A stretch of DNA of 10,464 nt from Syntrophomonadaceae bacterium (GCA_003562605.1 PWUG01000350.1:1-10464), one strand, 5' to 3'; shown: positions 1 to 5,795, counted from the first letter of the stretch. The notes: generated from the sequence alone by a model not told the origin. Made by a program: numbers and translations.

Positions 1-1
1 C

Positions 2-124
2 AGGCGACAGGCTCGTTTGGGGATAATCCTCGGCGCGGTTACCTTTGGCATTATTATTCTGGTGATGCTTACAGCAGTCCTTTTATTCATACCCCTGCGC
101 TTTATTGGGGCATGGGCAGGTTAA
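2..124 (+). CDS. C-terminal end of a membrane protein (5' truncated by window edge)
   Basis: The second reading frame is open from the window edge to a TAA at 122-124 and encodes 40 residues. A basic start (RRQARLG) is followed by one strongly hydrophobic stretch of about 22 residues (IILGAVTFGIIILVMLTAVLLF) and a short tail ending in GAWAG. This looks like the last transmembrane helix of an integral membrane protein whose body lies upstream. It overlaps the 3' end of the convergent MATE gene by 42 bases, so the two transcripts would be antisense at their ends. The family cannot be named from so little sequence. The call could be wrong, because 40 hydrophobic residues can arise by chance opposite another gene, but the frame composition looks coding. 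Confidence 0.45.
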   Translation, partial: RRQARLGIILGAVTFGIIILVMLTAVLLFIPLRFIGAWAG

Positions 125-1501
125 GATCTTTTGACTGCCAGATGCAGCCTTCAGTTTTTCATTGTTTGTAAAGAAATAGTCCCGATGACGATTGATGAGC
201 CACAGGGCCAGGATAAATGAAAAAAGATCAGCCAGCGGAAAAGCCAGCCATATCCCGGTTAAGTCAAACATAAGCGGCAGAAGGATAAGCAAAGGAATTA
301 AAAAGAGGACCTGCCTGGCCAGTGATAAGATGAAGGCTTCCCTTGCTTTGCCCAGGGCCTGAAAAACTCCGCCGGTTATCATTTGCATACCGACTGTCAT
401 TGACAGAGCAAACATTATCCGCAAGGCGCTTCGTCCCATCTCGATTGCGGCAGGGTCGGTGGTAAAAACCATCATCAGGGGGCCAGGTATGGCCATCACA
501 AGCAGGAAAGCCCCGAAAGCGATAAATGTTGAAACTTTCATGGACAGGATAATTGACTCATTTACCCGTACCTTTTTCCTGGCCCCGTAATTAAAACCGA
601 CCAGGGGCAGCATTCCCTGAACCACTCCCAGAATCGGCATTAGCGTGAACATCATAACCCTGTGTATAATTCCGAGTACCGCTATAGCCAGATCACCGCC
701 GTAATATATAAGCAGGTTATTGGCGATAATGAGCATCACGCTTGCGGAACCCTGGCGGGCAAAAGCGGAAGCACCTACAGCTAATATTTCCCTGATCAGG
801 TCATAACGGGGAGCTAAATAGCGCAGCCTGATGATGAGAGAACTTCTTCCGGAAAAGAAATAGAGAAATAGATATACAGCGGTGATACCCTGTGCGGCAA
901 CTGTGCCGTACGCTGCACCCCGAATCCCCATATTCAGGGCAAACATAAAAACGGGGGTAAATAATATATTCAGAACCGAAGACATGATCATCGACAGCAT
1001 AGCAGTTTTGGCATTTCCTTCGGCACGGACAATGTTGTTTACCGAGAAACCGAAAGCGAAAGAGATTGTACCGTAGAGGATTATACCCAAATAATCACGG
1101 GCGTAGGGCATAATTGTTACACTTGAGCCAAAAAGTTTCAGCATCGGGGTTAAATAAATCAGGCCTAAGAGAGCACCGATGAAACTTACGACCAGGACTA
1201 TACTTAGAATGTTGCCAAAGGCCCGGTTGGCTTTTTCAAGATCATTGGCGCCGAGGGCTCTTGAGATTACCGAACCACCGCCGATGCCCAGAGCGCCGCT
1301 CAGGGCCAGAAAGATCATCTGGACAGGAAATGATATGGCGACTGCGGCCACACCGATGGTACCAACTCCCCTGGCAATATAAATTGTATCGATTACGCTG
1401 TGCAGTGCCATAACGAGCATTCCGACAGAAGCCGGCACGGCCAGGCTTACGAGTAGTTGGGGAATTGGATCTCTGCCTAATCTTTCACTTTGCTGTTTCA
1501 A
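83..1501 (-). CDS. MATE family efflux transporter (MepA/NorM type)
   Basis: This is a 472-residue polytopic membrane protein, the normal length for multidrug and toxin extrusion (MATE) transporters, which export cationic drugs or metabolites in exchange for Na+ or H+. About twelve hydrophobic segments are visible. Family hallmarks are the N-terminal DPIPQLLVSLAVPASVGMLV, the GIGGGSVISRALGANDLEKA loop near residue 75, and NNIVRAEGNAKTAMLSMI near residue 155 with its repeat-related counterpart ITGGVFQALGKAREAF in the second half. The start is a TTG at 1499-1501, preceded on the minus strand by AAGGAG with about 10 bases of spacing; an in-frame TGA lies just upstream, so no earlier start is possible. 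The gene appears monocistronic, with a lipoprotein gene divergent from it. The substrate cannot be told from sequence. The last 13 codons overlap a convergent membrane-protein gene. Confidence 0.93.
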   Translation of the reverse strand: MKQQSERLGRDPIPQLLVSLAVPASVGMLVMALHSVIDTIYIARGVGTIGVAAVAISFPVQMIFLALSGALGIGGGSVISRALGANDLEKANRAFGNILSIVLVVSFIGALLGLIYLTPMLKLFGSSVTIMPYARDYLGIILYGTISFAFGFSVNNIVRAEGNAKTAMLSMIMSSVLNILFTPVFMFALNMGIRGAAYGTVAAQGITAVYLFLYFFSGRSSLIIRLRYLAPRYDLIREILAVGASAFARQGSASVMLIIANNLLIYYGGDLAIAVLGIIHRVMMFTLMPILGVVQGMLPLVGFNYGARKKVRVNESIILSMKVSTFIAFGAFLLVMAIPGPLMMVFTTDPAAIEMGRSALRIMFALSMTVGMQMITGGVFQALGKAREAFILSLARQVLFLIPLLILLPLMFDLTGIWLAFPLADLFSFILALWLINRHRDYFFTNNEKLKAASGSQKILTCPCPNKAQGYE

Positions 1502-1539
1502 GTAAGTCAGCTCCTTAAAGACGCTGATTCGGCGCCTGC

Positions 1540-1577
1540 ATTATATTATACTGTAAAATGTTCTTTCTGCCAGTCAA
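1540..1577 (-). promoter_or_regulatory. possible promoter of the MATE gene
   Basis: On the minus strand two overlapping TATAAT-like hexamers lie at 1545-1550 and 1540-1545, and a TTGACT lies at 1572-1577. The spacing from TTGACT to the nearer TATAAT is 21 bases, longer than ideal, so the true -35 may be a weak CTGGCA-like element instead. The position, about 40 bases upstream of the TTG start, is suitable. Confidence 0.3.
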
Positions 1578-1625
1578 AAGCCAAATAAAAACTTGAAGAA
1601 CTACCATGATGTTCTATAGCTGAGC

Positions 1626-1653
1626 TTGATAAAAAAAGCATATGTGATAAAAT
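1626..1653 (+). promoter_or_regulatory. sigma-A-type promoter of the lipoprotein gene
   Basis: A TTGATA at 1626-1631 and a TAAAAT at 1648-1653 are separated by 16 bases. A TG one base upstream of the -10 (extended -10, TGaTAAAAT) strengthens the call. It lies about 70 bases before the lipoprotein ATG and points away from the MATE gene. Confidence 0.5.
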
Positions 1654-1725
1654 GACAAGGGCAAGCCTGAATAGTTCAAATGAACCGGGTATATTCAACT
1701 TTGATTAAGCATATGGAGGTTGGTT

Positions 1726-2322
1726 ATGGTCAAAAAAATACTGCTGGTAATAATCTGTATTTCCTGCCTGATTGTCGCGGTAGGCTGTGGAAACAGTGAA
1801 CCGGTCATTGATGAAGAAGACGGCATATCGATCGAAGTAGTCAACAGAACCGAAAAGATAATAATTTCTTACGCTGTAATATTTGGCGATAATCTTGAAG
1901 AATGGGGAGAAGATTTACTTGGTGATGAAGTGATCGAACCTGGTGAAACTTTGACTTTCATTATGCCTGAAGGAAACTATGATCTGTCACTCCTGACCTA
2001 CGAATTTTTTGTTGTTCAAAGTGCCTGGTCAATTAACGAAGATATAATAATAGAGATAGGGGGAGAGGGCAAAGCTCCCATTTTGGTTGAAAATAACTCG
2101 GAGTTTGATATTGTACTCTTTTACATTTCTCCCAGTGAAAGTGACGATTGGGGCGAAGATTGGTTGGGCGAGGCTGGTTATATACCTGCCGGAACCGGCC
2201 GCCGTTTCTTTTTTGTGCAGCCTGATGAATACGATTTCCTGGCCATCGATTCCGAGGGAGAAACTGTCTTGCAGGCGATGGGGATAGAAGTAGATTCGGA
2301 AAGAAGATTTATAATTGATTGA
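1726..2322 (+). CDS. lipoprotein with two tandem WGED-x-LG domains, function unknown
   Basis: The gene encodes 198 residues. The ATG at 1726 is preferred over the in-frame TTG at 1720 because GGAGG at 1715-1719 sits six bases before the ATG but touches the TTG. The N-terminus is a lipoprotein signal peptide: MVKK, a hydrophobic core, then the lipobox VAVGC with Cys21 as the lipidation site, followed by an acidic linker. The mature part holds two related units, about residues 34-111 and 118-197. Each has a beta-rich start (IEVVNRTEKIIISY; PILVENNSEFDIVLFY), a motif WGEDLLG (60-66) or WGEDWLG (142-148), a P-x-G turn, a second strand with Y-D, and a final strand. The protein is very acidic. It should be anchored on the outer face of the membrane and appears monocistronic with its own promoter and terminator. 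I recognise the WGxDxLG pattern as recurrent in secreted bacterial proteins but cannot assign a function. Confidence 0.85.
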   Translation: MVKKILLVIICISCLIVAVGCGNSEPVIDEEDGISIEVVNRTEKIIISYAVIFGDNLEEWGEDLLGDEVIEPGETLTFIMPEGNYDLSLLTYEFFVVQSAWSINEDIIIEIGGEGKAPILVENNSEFDIVLFYISPSESDDWGEDWLGEAGYIPAGTGRRFFFVQPDEYDFLAIDSEGETVLQAMGIEVDSERRFIID

Positions 2323-2337
2323 ACTTAGTATAAATAG

Positions 2338-2357
2338 GCGGCATTATCTAATGCCGC
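2338..2357. other. perfect hairpin after the lipoprotein gene
   Basis: A seven-base-pair inverted repeat (GCGGCAT and ATGCCGC, loop TATCTA) starts 15 bases after the lipoprotein stop. No T-run follows it on the plus strand, so by itself it is probably not an intrinsic terminator. It may protect the 3' end or assist the terminator downstream. Confidence 0.5.
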
Positions 2358-2378
2358 AAATATGGTTAGTTCACAAAT

Positions 2379-2419
2379 AACCCGCCCTAATGGTTTGGTG
2401 CCTGCAGGTCGGGTTTTTT
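2379..2419 (+). terminator. rho-independent terminator of the lipoprotein gene
   Basis: AACCCG at 2379-2384 pairs with CGGGTT at 2410-2415 and runs directly into six Ts (2414-2419). The 25-base loop can fold further around CCTGCAGG (2401-2408). The T-run overlaps the stop codon of the convergent glycerate kinase, so the element may work in both directions. Confidence 0.55.
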
Positions 2420-3575
2420 AAAATACTTTCCCGGGATCGTTGATTCGGCAGTGTTTGAAGATTCGCGTCAGTTCAGCCGCTTTTTTTTCAATTAGCTGCG
2501 GCCCTCTGGAGATCGATTCATCAAGTGAGAGAGGGCCGTCTGCGATAGCAAAGCAGGCAGTAATACCTTCCCTATGAAAAAATTCCAGCTCGCCTTCTAT
2601 AATTCCGGCCAGGGCAATTACAGGCACATTATATTTACGGGCCCTTCTTGCTGCTCCCACCGGTGCCTTACCATGAGAAGACTGGGCATCGAGTTTGCCT
2701 TCACCGGTAACCAGCAGGCTGCAGTGATGCAAGAAACGGTCAATATCGAGGGCATCGAGGACCAGTTCTATACCCGGACAGATTTCTGCATTTAAAAATG
2801 CAAGCAGCCCCGCTCCCAGGCCGCCTGCGGCCCCGCTCCCGGGGATGTCGCCTACATCTTTACCAAGGGTTTTTTTAATAACCTGTCTGTAATTTTCGAG
2901 GGCCTGGTCCAGCGTCTTAATCATTTCGGGGTCAGCCCCTTTCTGCGGACCGTAAATATAAGAAGCACCTTTTGGTCCCGTAAGGGGGTTGTCGACATCA
3001 CAGGCAACCTTGGCTTCAACCTGCTGCAGTCGGGGGTCGAGACCGGACATGTCGATGCTGCTTAACCGGATCAATTCCGCTCCACAGCCATTTAGCTGCT
3101 GACCTGTTTGATCGAAAAATTTAACACCCAGGGCCCGTGCCATGCCTGCCCCACCGTCGTTGGTTGCACTGCCGCCGATACCGATAATAAGATTCGAACA
3201 ACCATAATCCAGGGCAGCTTTTATCAACTCGCCGGTTCCAAAGGTGGTTGTAAAAGAAGGGTCTCTCTGCTCTCTCGGCACCAGGGCCAGACCGGAAGCG
3301 GCAGACATTTCAATGATTGCTGTTTTTCCATTATCATTAACTCCCCATTTGGCTCTCACCATCTGGCCGAGCGGTCCGGTTACTTCAGTGGTTACTATCG
3401 AATAGCTTTCTGCGACTGCCAATGATTCAACAAGGCCCTCTCCGCCGTCTGAAAGAGGCATTAAGATTAGCTCTGCATTGGGCAGGACAGAATTTATACC
3501 CCTGGCAATATACTGCGCTGCCTTAGTCGCAGACATGCTGCTCTTGAATTTATCGGGAGCGATGATAATACGCAT
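2418..3575 (-). CDS. glycerate kinase (GarK/GlxK family)
   Basis: This is a cytoplasmic kinase of the type-II glycerate kinase family, which phosphorylates D-glycerate with ATP (usually to 2-phosphoglycerate) and feeds glycerate from serine, glyoxylate or sugar-acid breakdown into lower glycolysis. The 385-residue product starts MRIIIAPDKFKSSMSA, the typical family N-terminus. Other family motifs follow in order: LSDGGEG, GTGELI, IIGIGGSATNDGGAGMARAL, GAAGGLGAGL, and TGEGKLDAQSSHGKAPVG near the C-terminus. The ATG at 3573-3575 is chosen because a GTGGAGG ribosome-binding site lies eight bases upstream and homologues start at MRIIIAPDKFK. A longer frame reaching 3629 would add an unconserved basic leader. 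No other glycerate-pathway gene is visible beside it. Family assignment is secure; which carbon of glycerate is phosphorylated is not decided by sequence. Confidence 0.95.
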   Translation of the reverse strand: MRIIIAPDKFKSSMSATKAAQYIARGINSVLPNAELILMPLSDGGEGLVESLAVAESYSIVTTEVTGPLGQMVRAKWGVNDNGKTAIIEMSAASGLALVPREQRDPSFTTTFGTGELIKAALDYGCSNLIIGIGGSATNDGGAGMARALGVKFFDQTGQQLNGCGAELIRLSSIDMSGLDPRLQQVEAKVACDVDNPLTGPKGASYIYGPQKGADPEMIKTLDQALENYRQVIKKTLGKDVGDIPGSGAAGGLGAGLLAFLNAEICPGIELVLDALDIDRFLHHCSLLVTGEGKLDAQSSHGKAPVGAARRARKYNVPVIALAGIIEGELEFFHREGITACFAIADGPLSLDESISRGPQLIEKKAAELTRIFKHCRINDPGKVF

Positions 3576-3622
3576 CGAATAATCCTCCACTACTCGTCGT
3601 TTAATCTTTATAAAAGGCTTCT

Positions 3623-3638
3623 TCAACAAAACTGTTGA
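3623..3638. repeat. 16-bp palindrome upstream of glycerate kinase
   Basis: TCAACA and TGTTGA flank AAAC in a 6-4-6 inverted repeat, about 50 bases upstream of the glycerate kinase ATG and close to a TATAAA-like hexamer (minus strand, 3607-3612). It could be an operator or a leader hairpin. I see no -35 at proper spacing. Confidence 0.35.
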
Positions 3639-3694
3639 TCCTGCTCTATGTTGCGAAAGCCTCTGGCAGGCAACCCCTGGCTCAAGGGTTAAGG

Positions 3695-3724
3695 TTAAAG
3701 AAGGTCTAAATTTTGTGGTATAAT
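3695..3724 (+). promoter_or_regulatory. extended -10 promoter of the HesB-like selenoprotein gene
   Basis: A perfect TATAAT at 3719-3724 is preceded by TGG, giving TGGTATAAT, an extended -10 element. The best -35 is a poor TTAAAG at 3695-3700 with 18-base spacing, typical of promoters that rely on the extended -10. Transcription would start about 3731, inside the palindrome at 3724-3738. Confidence 0.65.
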
Positions 3725-3738
3725 AAGAATGATTCTTA
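3724..3738. promoter_or_regulatory. 7-1-7 palindrome, candidate Fur/PerR-family operator
   Basis: TAAGAATGATTCTTA is a perfect inverted repeat of seven bases around one central G. The 7-1-7 geometry is that of Fur-family boxes. It matches 10 of 14 defined positions of TGATAATnATTATCA (Fur) and 10 of 14 of TTATAATnATTATAA (PerR). It overlaps the last base of the -10 and the expected start point, so a bound protein would repress. The exact regulator (Fur, PerR or Zur) cannot be chosen from sequence. Confidence 0.5.
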
Positions 3739-3767
3739 ATTGAGTTAAGCTGAAGGAGGCTATAATA

Positions 3768-4043
3768 ATGGATAATATAAGGATCATGCCTGCCGCCAAA
3801 GAAAAAATGAAGAACTCCTCAAAGACTTATACGCTATATCTGGCCAGTCGCGGCGGCTGAGGCGGTTCATTTGTGACCCCTGCCGTGCAAGCAGGTATAC
3901 CTGTAGAAGCAGACAATTATGATAAAAAAGAAGTGGAAGGAATACCTTTCTATATCCGGAAAGACCTTGTCAACAAGCAGTTTGAAATTAACTGGGCCGG
4001 TTTTTGGATCTTCGGCCAGTTTGTTGTTAAAGAGCTGGAATAG
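3768..4043 (+). CDS. HesB/IscA-like selenoprotein (in-frame TGA read as selenocysteine)
   Basis: The frame runs ATG 3768 to TAG 4041-4043 (91 residues) with one internal TGA at 3858-3860, residue 31. Read through, the centre is TLYLASRGG-U-GGSF, matching the conserved glycine-flanked Cys of HesB/IscA-like small proteins, for which selenocysteine versions are known. The rest fits the family: D/Y-rich middle, VEGIPFYI, and NKQFEINWAGFWIFGQF near the end. There is no other Cys and no C-terminal CGC, so this is a HesB-like branch rather than a classical IscA. A strong AAGGAGG (3753-3759) lies eight bases before the ATG. TGA is not generally reassigned here, because the lipoprotein, desulfurase and IscU genes end in it. 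The role is probably in iron-sulfur or redox chemistry, by family. The main alternative is a pseudogene with a nonsense mutation, made less likely by the SECIS-like hairpin and the intact downstream frame. Confidence 0.85.
3858..3900 (+). promoter_or_regulatory. bacterial SECIS-like hairpin directing Sec insertion
   Basis: Downstream of the TGA, CCTGC (3879-3883) pairs with GCAGG (3891-3895) around the seven-base loop CGTGCAA. The loop begins 23 bases after the TGA and has G as its second base followed by U. A weaker lower stem pairs GTG (3873-3875) with TAC (3898-3900) across a small internal loop. From established knowledge, bacterial SECIS elements lie in the coding region about 16-37 bases after UGA and carry a G in the first two loop positions; this hairpin meets both rules. 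Confidence 0.65.
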
Positions 4044-4048
4044 GCATG

Positions 4049-4085
4049 AAGGGGCAGGTGATGTTTAAGCCTGTCCCTTTCAATT
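4049..4085 (+). terminator. terminator of the selenoprotein gene
   Basis: AAGGGGCAGG (4049-4058) pairs with CCTGTCCCTT (4070-4079) with one G-T wobble, starting six bases after the TAG stop. It is followed by TTCAATT, a weak T-tract. Confidence 0.6.
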
Positions 4086-4090
4086 AATAT

Positions 4091-4119
4091 TAACCCTGCT
4101 ATAGTTGTCAGCGGGGTTA
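4091..4119 (-). terminator. terminator-like hairpin of the rubredoxin gene
   Basis: On the minus strand AACCCCGCT pairs with AGCAGGGTT (plus-strand arms 4110-4118 and 4092-4100, one wobble), just after the rubredoxin stop, followed by AATATTAATT. Together with the hairpin at 4049-4079 it separates two convergent genes. Confidence 0.5.
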
Positions 4120-4125
4120 TATAAT

Positions 4126-4296
4126 TTATACTGTGTCCGGTACAGCCTGGAATTCATCCTTATCTGCGCCACAAACAGGGCATTTCCAGTCGTCTGGTAT
4201 TTCTTCAAATGCCGTTCCCGGTGCCACGCCGTTTTCAGGGTCTCCGATTTCCGGTTCGTAAGTATAATCGCAGAGCTCACATACGTAACTTTGCAT
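4126..4296 (-). CDS. rubredoxin
   Basis: A 56-residue minus-strand gene encodes a complete rubredoxin, a small cytoplasmic electron carrier with one iron bound by four cysteines. The two ligand pairs are visible: C6-x-x-C9 ([10 protein letters not shown]) and C39-P-V-C42-G ([13 protein letters not shown]). Between them lies the family's conserved [19 protein letters not shown]. The start ATG at 4294-4296 is preceded by AAGGAGG eight to nine bases upstream, and a near-consensus promoter lies upstream of that. In anaerobes rubredoxin passes electrons to rubrerythrin, superoxide reductase or flavo-diiron oxidases. A rubrerythrin gene lies about 0.9 kb away, so a partnership is plausible but inferred. 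The gene is monocistronic and convergent with the selenoprotein gene. Confidence 0.95.
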   Translation of the reverse strand: MQSYVCELCDYTYEPEIGDPENGVAPGTAFEEIPDDWKCPVCGADKDEFQAVPDTV

Positions 4297-4351
4297 TCGA
4301 TTATTCCTCCTTGAAGATATTGTCTGCTTATCGCAGGTGGATCTTATAAAA

Positions 4352-4380
4352 ATAATAGATCATACCCCTGTTACAGTCAA
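4352..4380 (-). promoter_or_regulatory. near-consensus sigma-A promoter of rubredoxin
   Basis: On the minus strand TTGACT (plus 4375-4380) and TATTAT (plus 4352-4357) are separated by exactly 17 bases. It lies about 55 bases before the rubredoxin ATG, leaving a short leader. Confidence 0.7.
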
Positions 4381-4406
4381 ACACTTTAGCGAAGCAGCAG
4401 CTTTAA

Positions 4407-4436
4407 TTGCAGCTATTCCTAAAATAGTGATACACT
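4407..4436 (+). promoter_or_regulatory. possible promoter of the DUF1722 gene
   Basis: TTGCAG (4407-4412) and TACACT (4431-4436) are 18 bases apart, with a TG one base before the -10 (TGaTACACT). Both hexamers are imperfect; this is the best candidate in the 186-base divergent gap between rubredoxin and the DUF1722 gene. Confidence 0.3.
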
Positions 4437-4482
4437 TTCTTCAGAGCCGCTGGTTTATCGAAACAGAAAGGGAAATTATTCC

Positions 4483-5199
4483 ATGCGTGTTTGGGATTTA
4501 CATCCGGGATACCTCTCAAGGCAAAGCCTGCTTGGTCAGCATGCAGAAATTCATGCTCTATTCACTATTCTTGACGGAGAGAAAAAGGGTTATGCTTCGC
4601 ATCCGGAAACCTTGCGCTGGAAAGGTAAACTGGGGAGGTTAAAACGTATACACGATCTAACTGTGCTGGAGATGAAACTACGCGGTTATAACCACGCCAG
4701 CCCTTTTGCCTTATGCAGCGACCTCGATCAGCATAATCTGACATTTGTAGATCATCCCATAGAGCAGATCGCTATTCTTCATAAAAAGTACCTTCAACGA
4801 AACCAGGCCGGCCGGATACCCCTGCCTTTGAATATCTATGAATTATGGGCCCATCACAAGTATTCGGCAATGGCCCGCGGATACGATCATTATAAAAACG
4901 TGCGGGCTTTACTGGGAAATAAAAAAAGGTGTTCTTTCGAAGAAGCTGGATACCTGTCCGAACAAATTATAAAATTACTGGATCTGCCTCTAACTGCACC
5001 GGCGCTGGCAAACGTTGTCGATCACCTCTGGGGGTACTTTAAGCGAGAGGCTTCAGATGCAGAAAAAGAGCGATACCTGAGCAGGCAGATGGAAGATCTG
5101 CCAGCCCTGGTTCGCTTTTTTTTTGAACTTGCCTGCAAGTATAACCGCGAGTACCTGCAGCATTCTACCATTTTTGCCGACTTTACCGAACAGCTTTAA
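4483..5199 (+). CDS. DUF1722 (YbgA-like) protein with N-terminal endonuclease-V-like region
   Basis: The 238-residue protein has two parts. Residues 1-80 (MRVWDLHPGYLSRQSLLGQH...RGYN) resemble by eye the pyrimidine-dimer glycosylase of phage T4 (endonuclease V): R2, the helix with Glu22, and the E-M-K-L-RGYN segment line up with R3, catalytic Glu23 and E-x-L-x-RGFN of that enzyme. Residues 115-215 match the DUF1722/YbgA domain, with LWAHHKYSAMARGYDHYKNV (HK at 125-126) and NVVDHLWGYFKREASDAEK (177-195). DUF1722 is often linked with photolyase or other DNA-repair genes, and the architecture suggests repair of UV photoproducts, but activity is inferred. The ATG at 4483 follows a modest AAAGGGA about nine bases upstream. 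Its stop overlaps that of convergent rubrerythrin by four bases. Confidence 0.75.
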   Translation: MRVWDLHPGYLSRQSLLGQHAEIHALFTILDGEKKGYASHPETLRWKGKLGRLKRIHDLTVLEMKLRGYNHASPFALCSDLDQHNLTFVDHPIEQIAILHKKYLQRNQAGRIPLPLNIYELWAHHKYSAMARGYDHYKNVRALLGNKKRCSFEEAGYLSEQIIKLLDLPLTAPALANVVDHLWGYFKREASDAEKERYLSRQMEDLPALVRFFFELACKYNREYLQHSTIFADFTEQL

Positions 5200-5693
5200 A
5201 ACTGTTGAAAAGCTTTTTTTGCCGTGTTACAGATTGGGCAGTTATCAGGGACAGGATCCATTCCTACCCATCCGCAGACCGGGCACATAAAAACGCCCTT
5301 ATCTTCAGCATCTGTGCCTTTGGCTACAGTTGCTTTTAAATCATTAAAAATACCTCCGTGCACTTTCTCTGCCTCGTTGGCATATTCAAATGATTGCAGG
5401 GCCTTTTTGTCTCCTTCGTTTTCGGCTGCCTCAATAAACTCAGGGTACATTTCCGTAAATTCATAATTCTCGCCCTCGGCAGCTGCGGTAAGGTTTTCAA
5501 GGGTATCGCCTACTTTTCCGGCAATTTCAAAGTGTTTCAGGGCGTGCACAGTTTCAGCCTCAGCTATTGCCTTGAAGATGCGTGCAACATTCTTAAAGCC
5601 GTCTTTTTCAGCCTTGCGGGCAAAAGCCAGGTATTTACGGTTGGCCTGTGATTCGCCGGCAAAAGCAGCCATCAGGTTTTCTTTTGTTTTCAT
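5196..5693 (-). CDS. rbr: rubrerythrin
   Basis: The 165-residue protein has the standard rubrerythrin build. An N-terminal ferritin-like four-helix domain carries the diiron ligands: GES at Glu14, E47-x-x-H50 in EAETVH, Glu residues around EMYPEF (81-86), and E109-x-x-H112 in EAEKVH. A C-terminal rubredoxin-like iron site has C137-PV-C140-G and C152-PI-C155. By family it is a cytoplasmic NAD(P)H-linked peroxidase that detoxifies hydrogen peroxide in anaerobes, taking electrons from rubredoxin. The start ATG (5691-5693) is preceded by AAAGGAGATAA at good spacing. It is transcribed away from the iscS operon, so the 240-base gap between them carries divergent control regions. Length and motifs are complete. 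Confidence 0.96.
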   Translation of the reverse strand: MKTKENLMAAFAGESQANRKYLAFARKAEKDGFKNVARIFKAIAEAETVHALKHFEIAGKVGDTLENLTAAAEGENYEFTEMYPEFIEAAENEGDKKALQSFEYANEAEKVHGGIFNDLKATVAKGTDAEDKGVFMCPVCGWVGMDPVPDNCPICNTAKKAFQQF

Positions 5694-5736
5694 AGCAGAT
5701 TATCTCCTTTTTTTAATTTCTTTACGCTTGAACGTA

Positions 5737-5748
5737 AAATTATAATTT
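5737..5748. promoter_or_regulatory. AT-rich palindrome in the rubrerythrin leader/promoter region
   Basis: AAATTATAATTT is a perfect 12-base palindrome containing a minus-strand TATAAT (plus 5739-5744), about 45 bases before the rubrerythrin ATG. It may be the -10, with a poor -35, and/or a PerR-like operator, as PerR commonly controls rubrerythrin in clostridia. TTGAA/TTCAA arms flank it at 5728-5732 and 5747-5751. The surroundings are very AT-rich, so chance is possible. Confidence 0.3.
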
Positions 5749-5795
5749 CAACATTTTATTTTTATTTCCTTTTCGAATGTTTATATAATCTTCTA

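Noticed and set aside
3108..3425. 105-codon plus-strand frame inside glycerate kinase
   Set aside because: It is antisense to highly conserved kinase motifs, with no ribosome-binding site or recognisable domain.
3858..3860. TGA as a genome-wide reassigned sense codon (Trp or Gly)
   Set aside because: The lipoprotein, desulfurase and IscU genes end at TGA, and no other gene in the window contains an internal TGA.
4080..4280. 66-codon minus-strand frame opposite the selenoprotein/rubredoxin junction
   Set aside because: It covers the rubredoxin gene on the same strand in the wrong frame and spans both terminators; rubredoxin explains the region.
4397..4414. Direct repeat GCAGCT-TTAATT-GCAGCT upstream of the DUF1722 gene
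   Set aside because: Six-base repeats at this spacing are expected by chance; it has no symmetry or conserved context beyond overlapping a weak promoter candidate.
4337..4642. 101-codon plus-strand frame starting [10 protein letters not shown]
   Set aside because: It overlaps the DUF1722 gene in another frame, has no ribosome-binding site and resembles no family; the DUF1722 frame is clearly the coding one.
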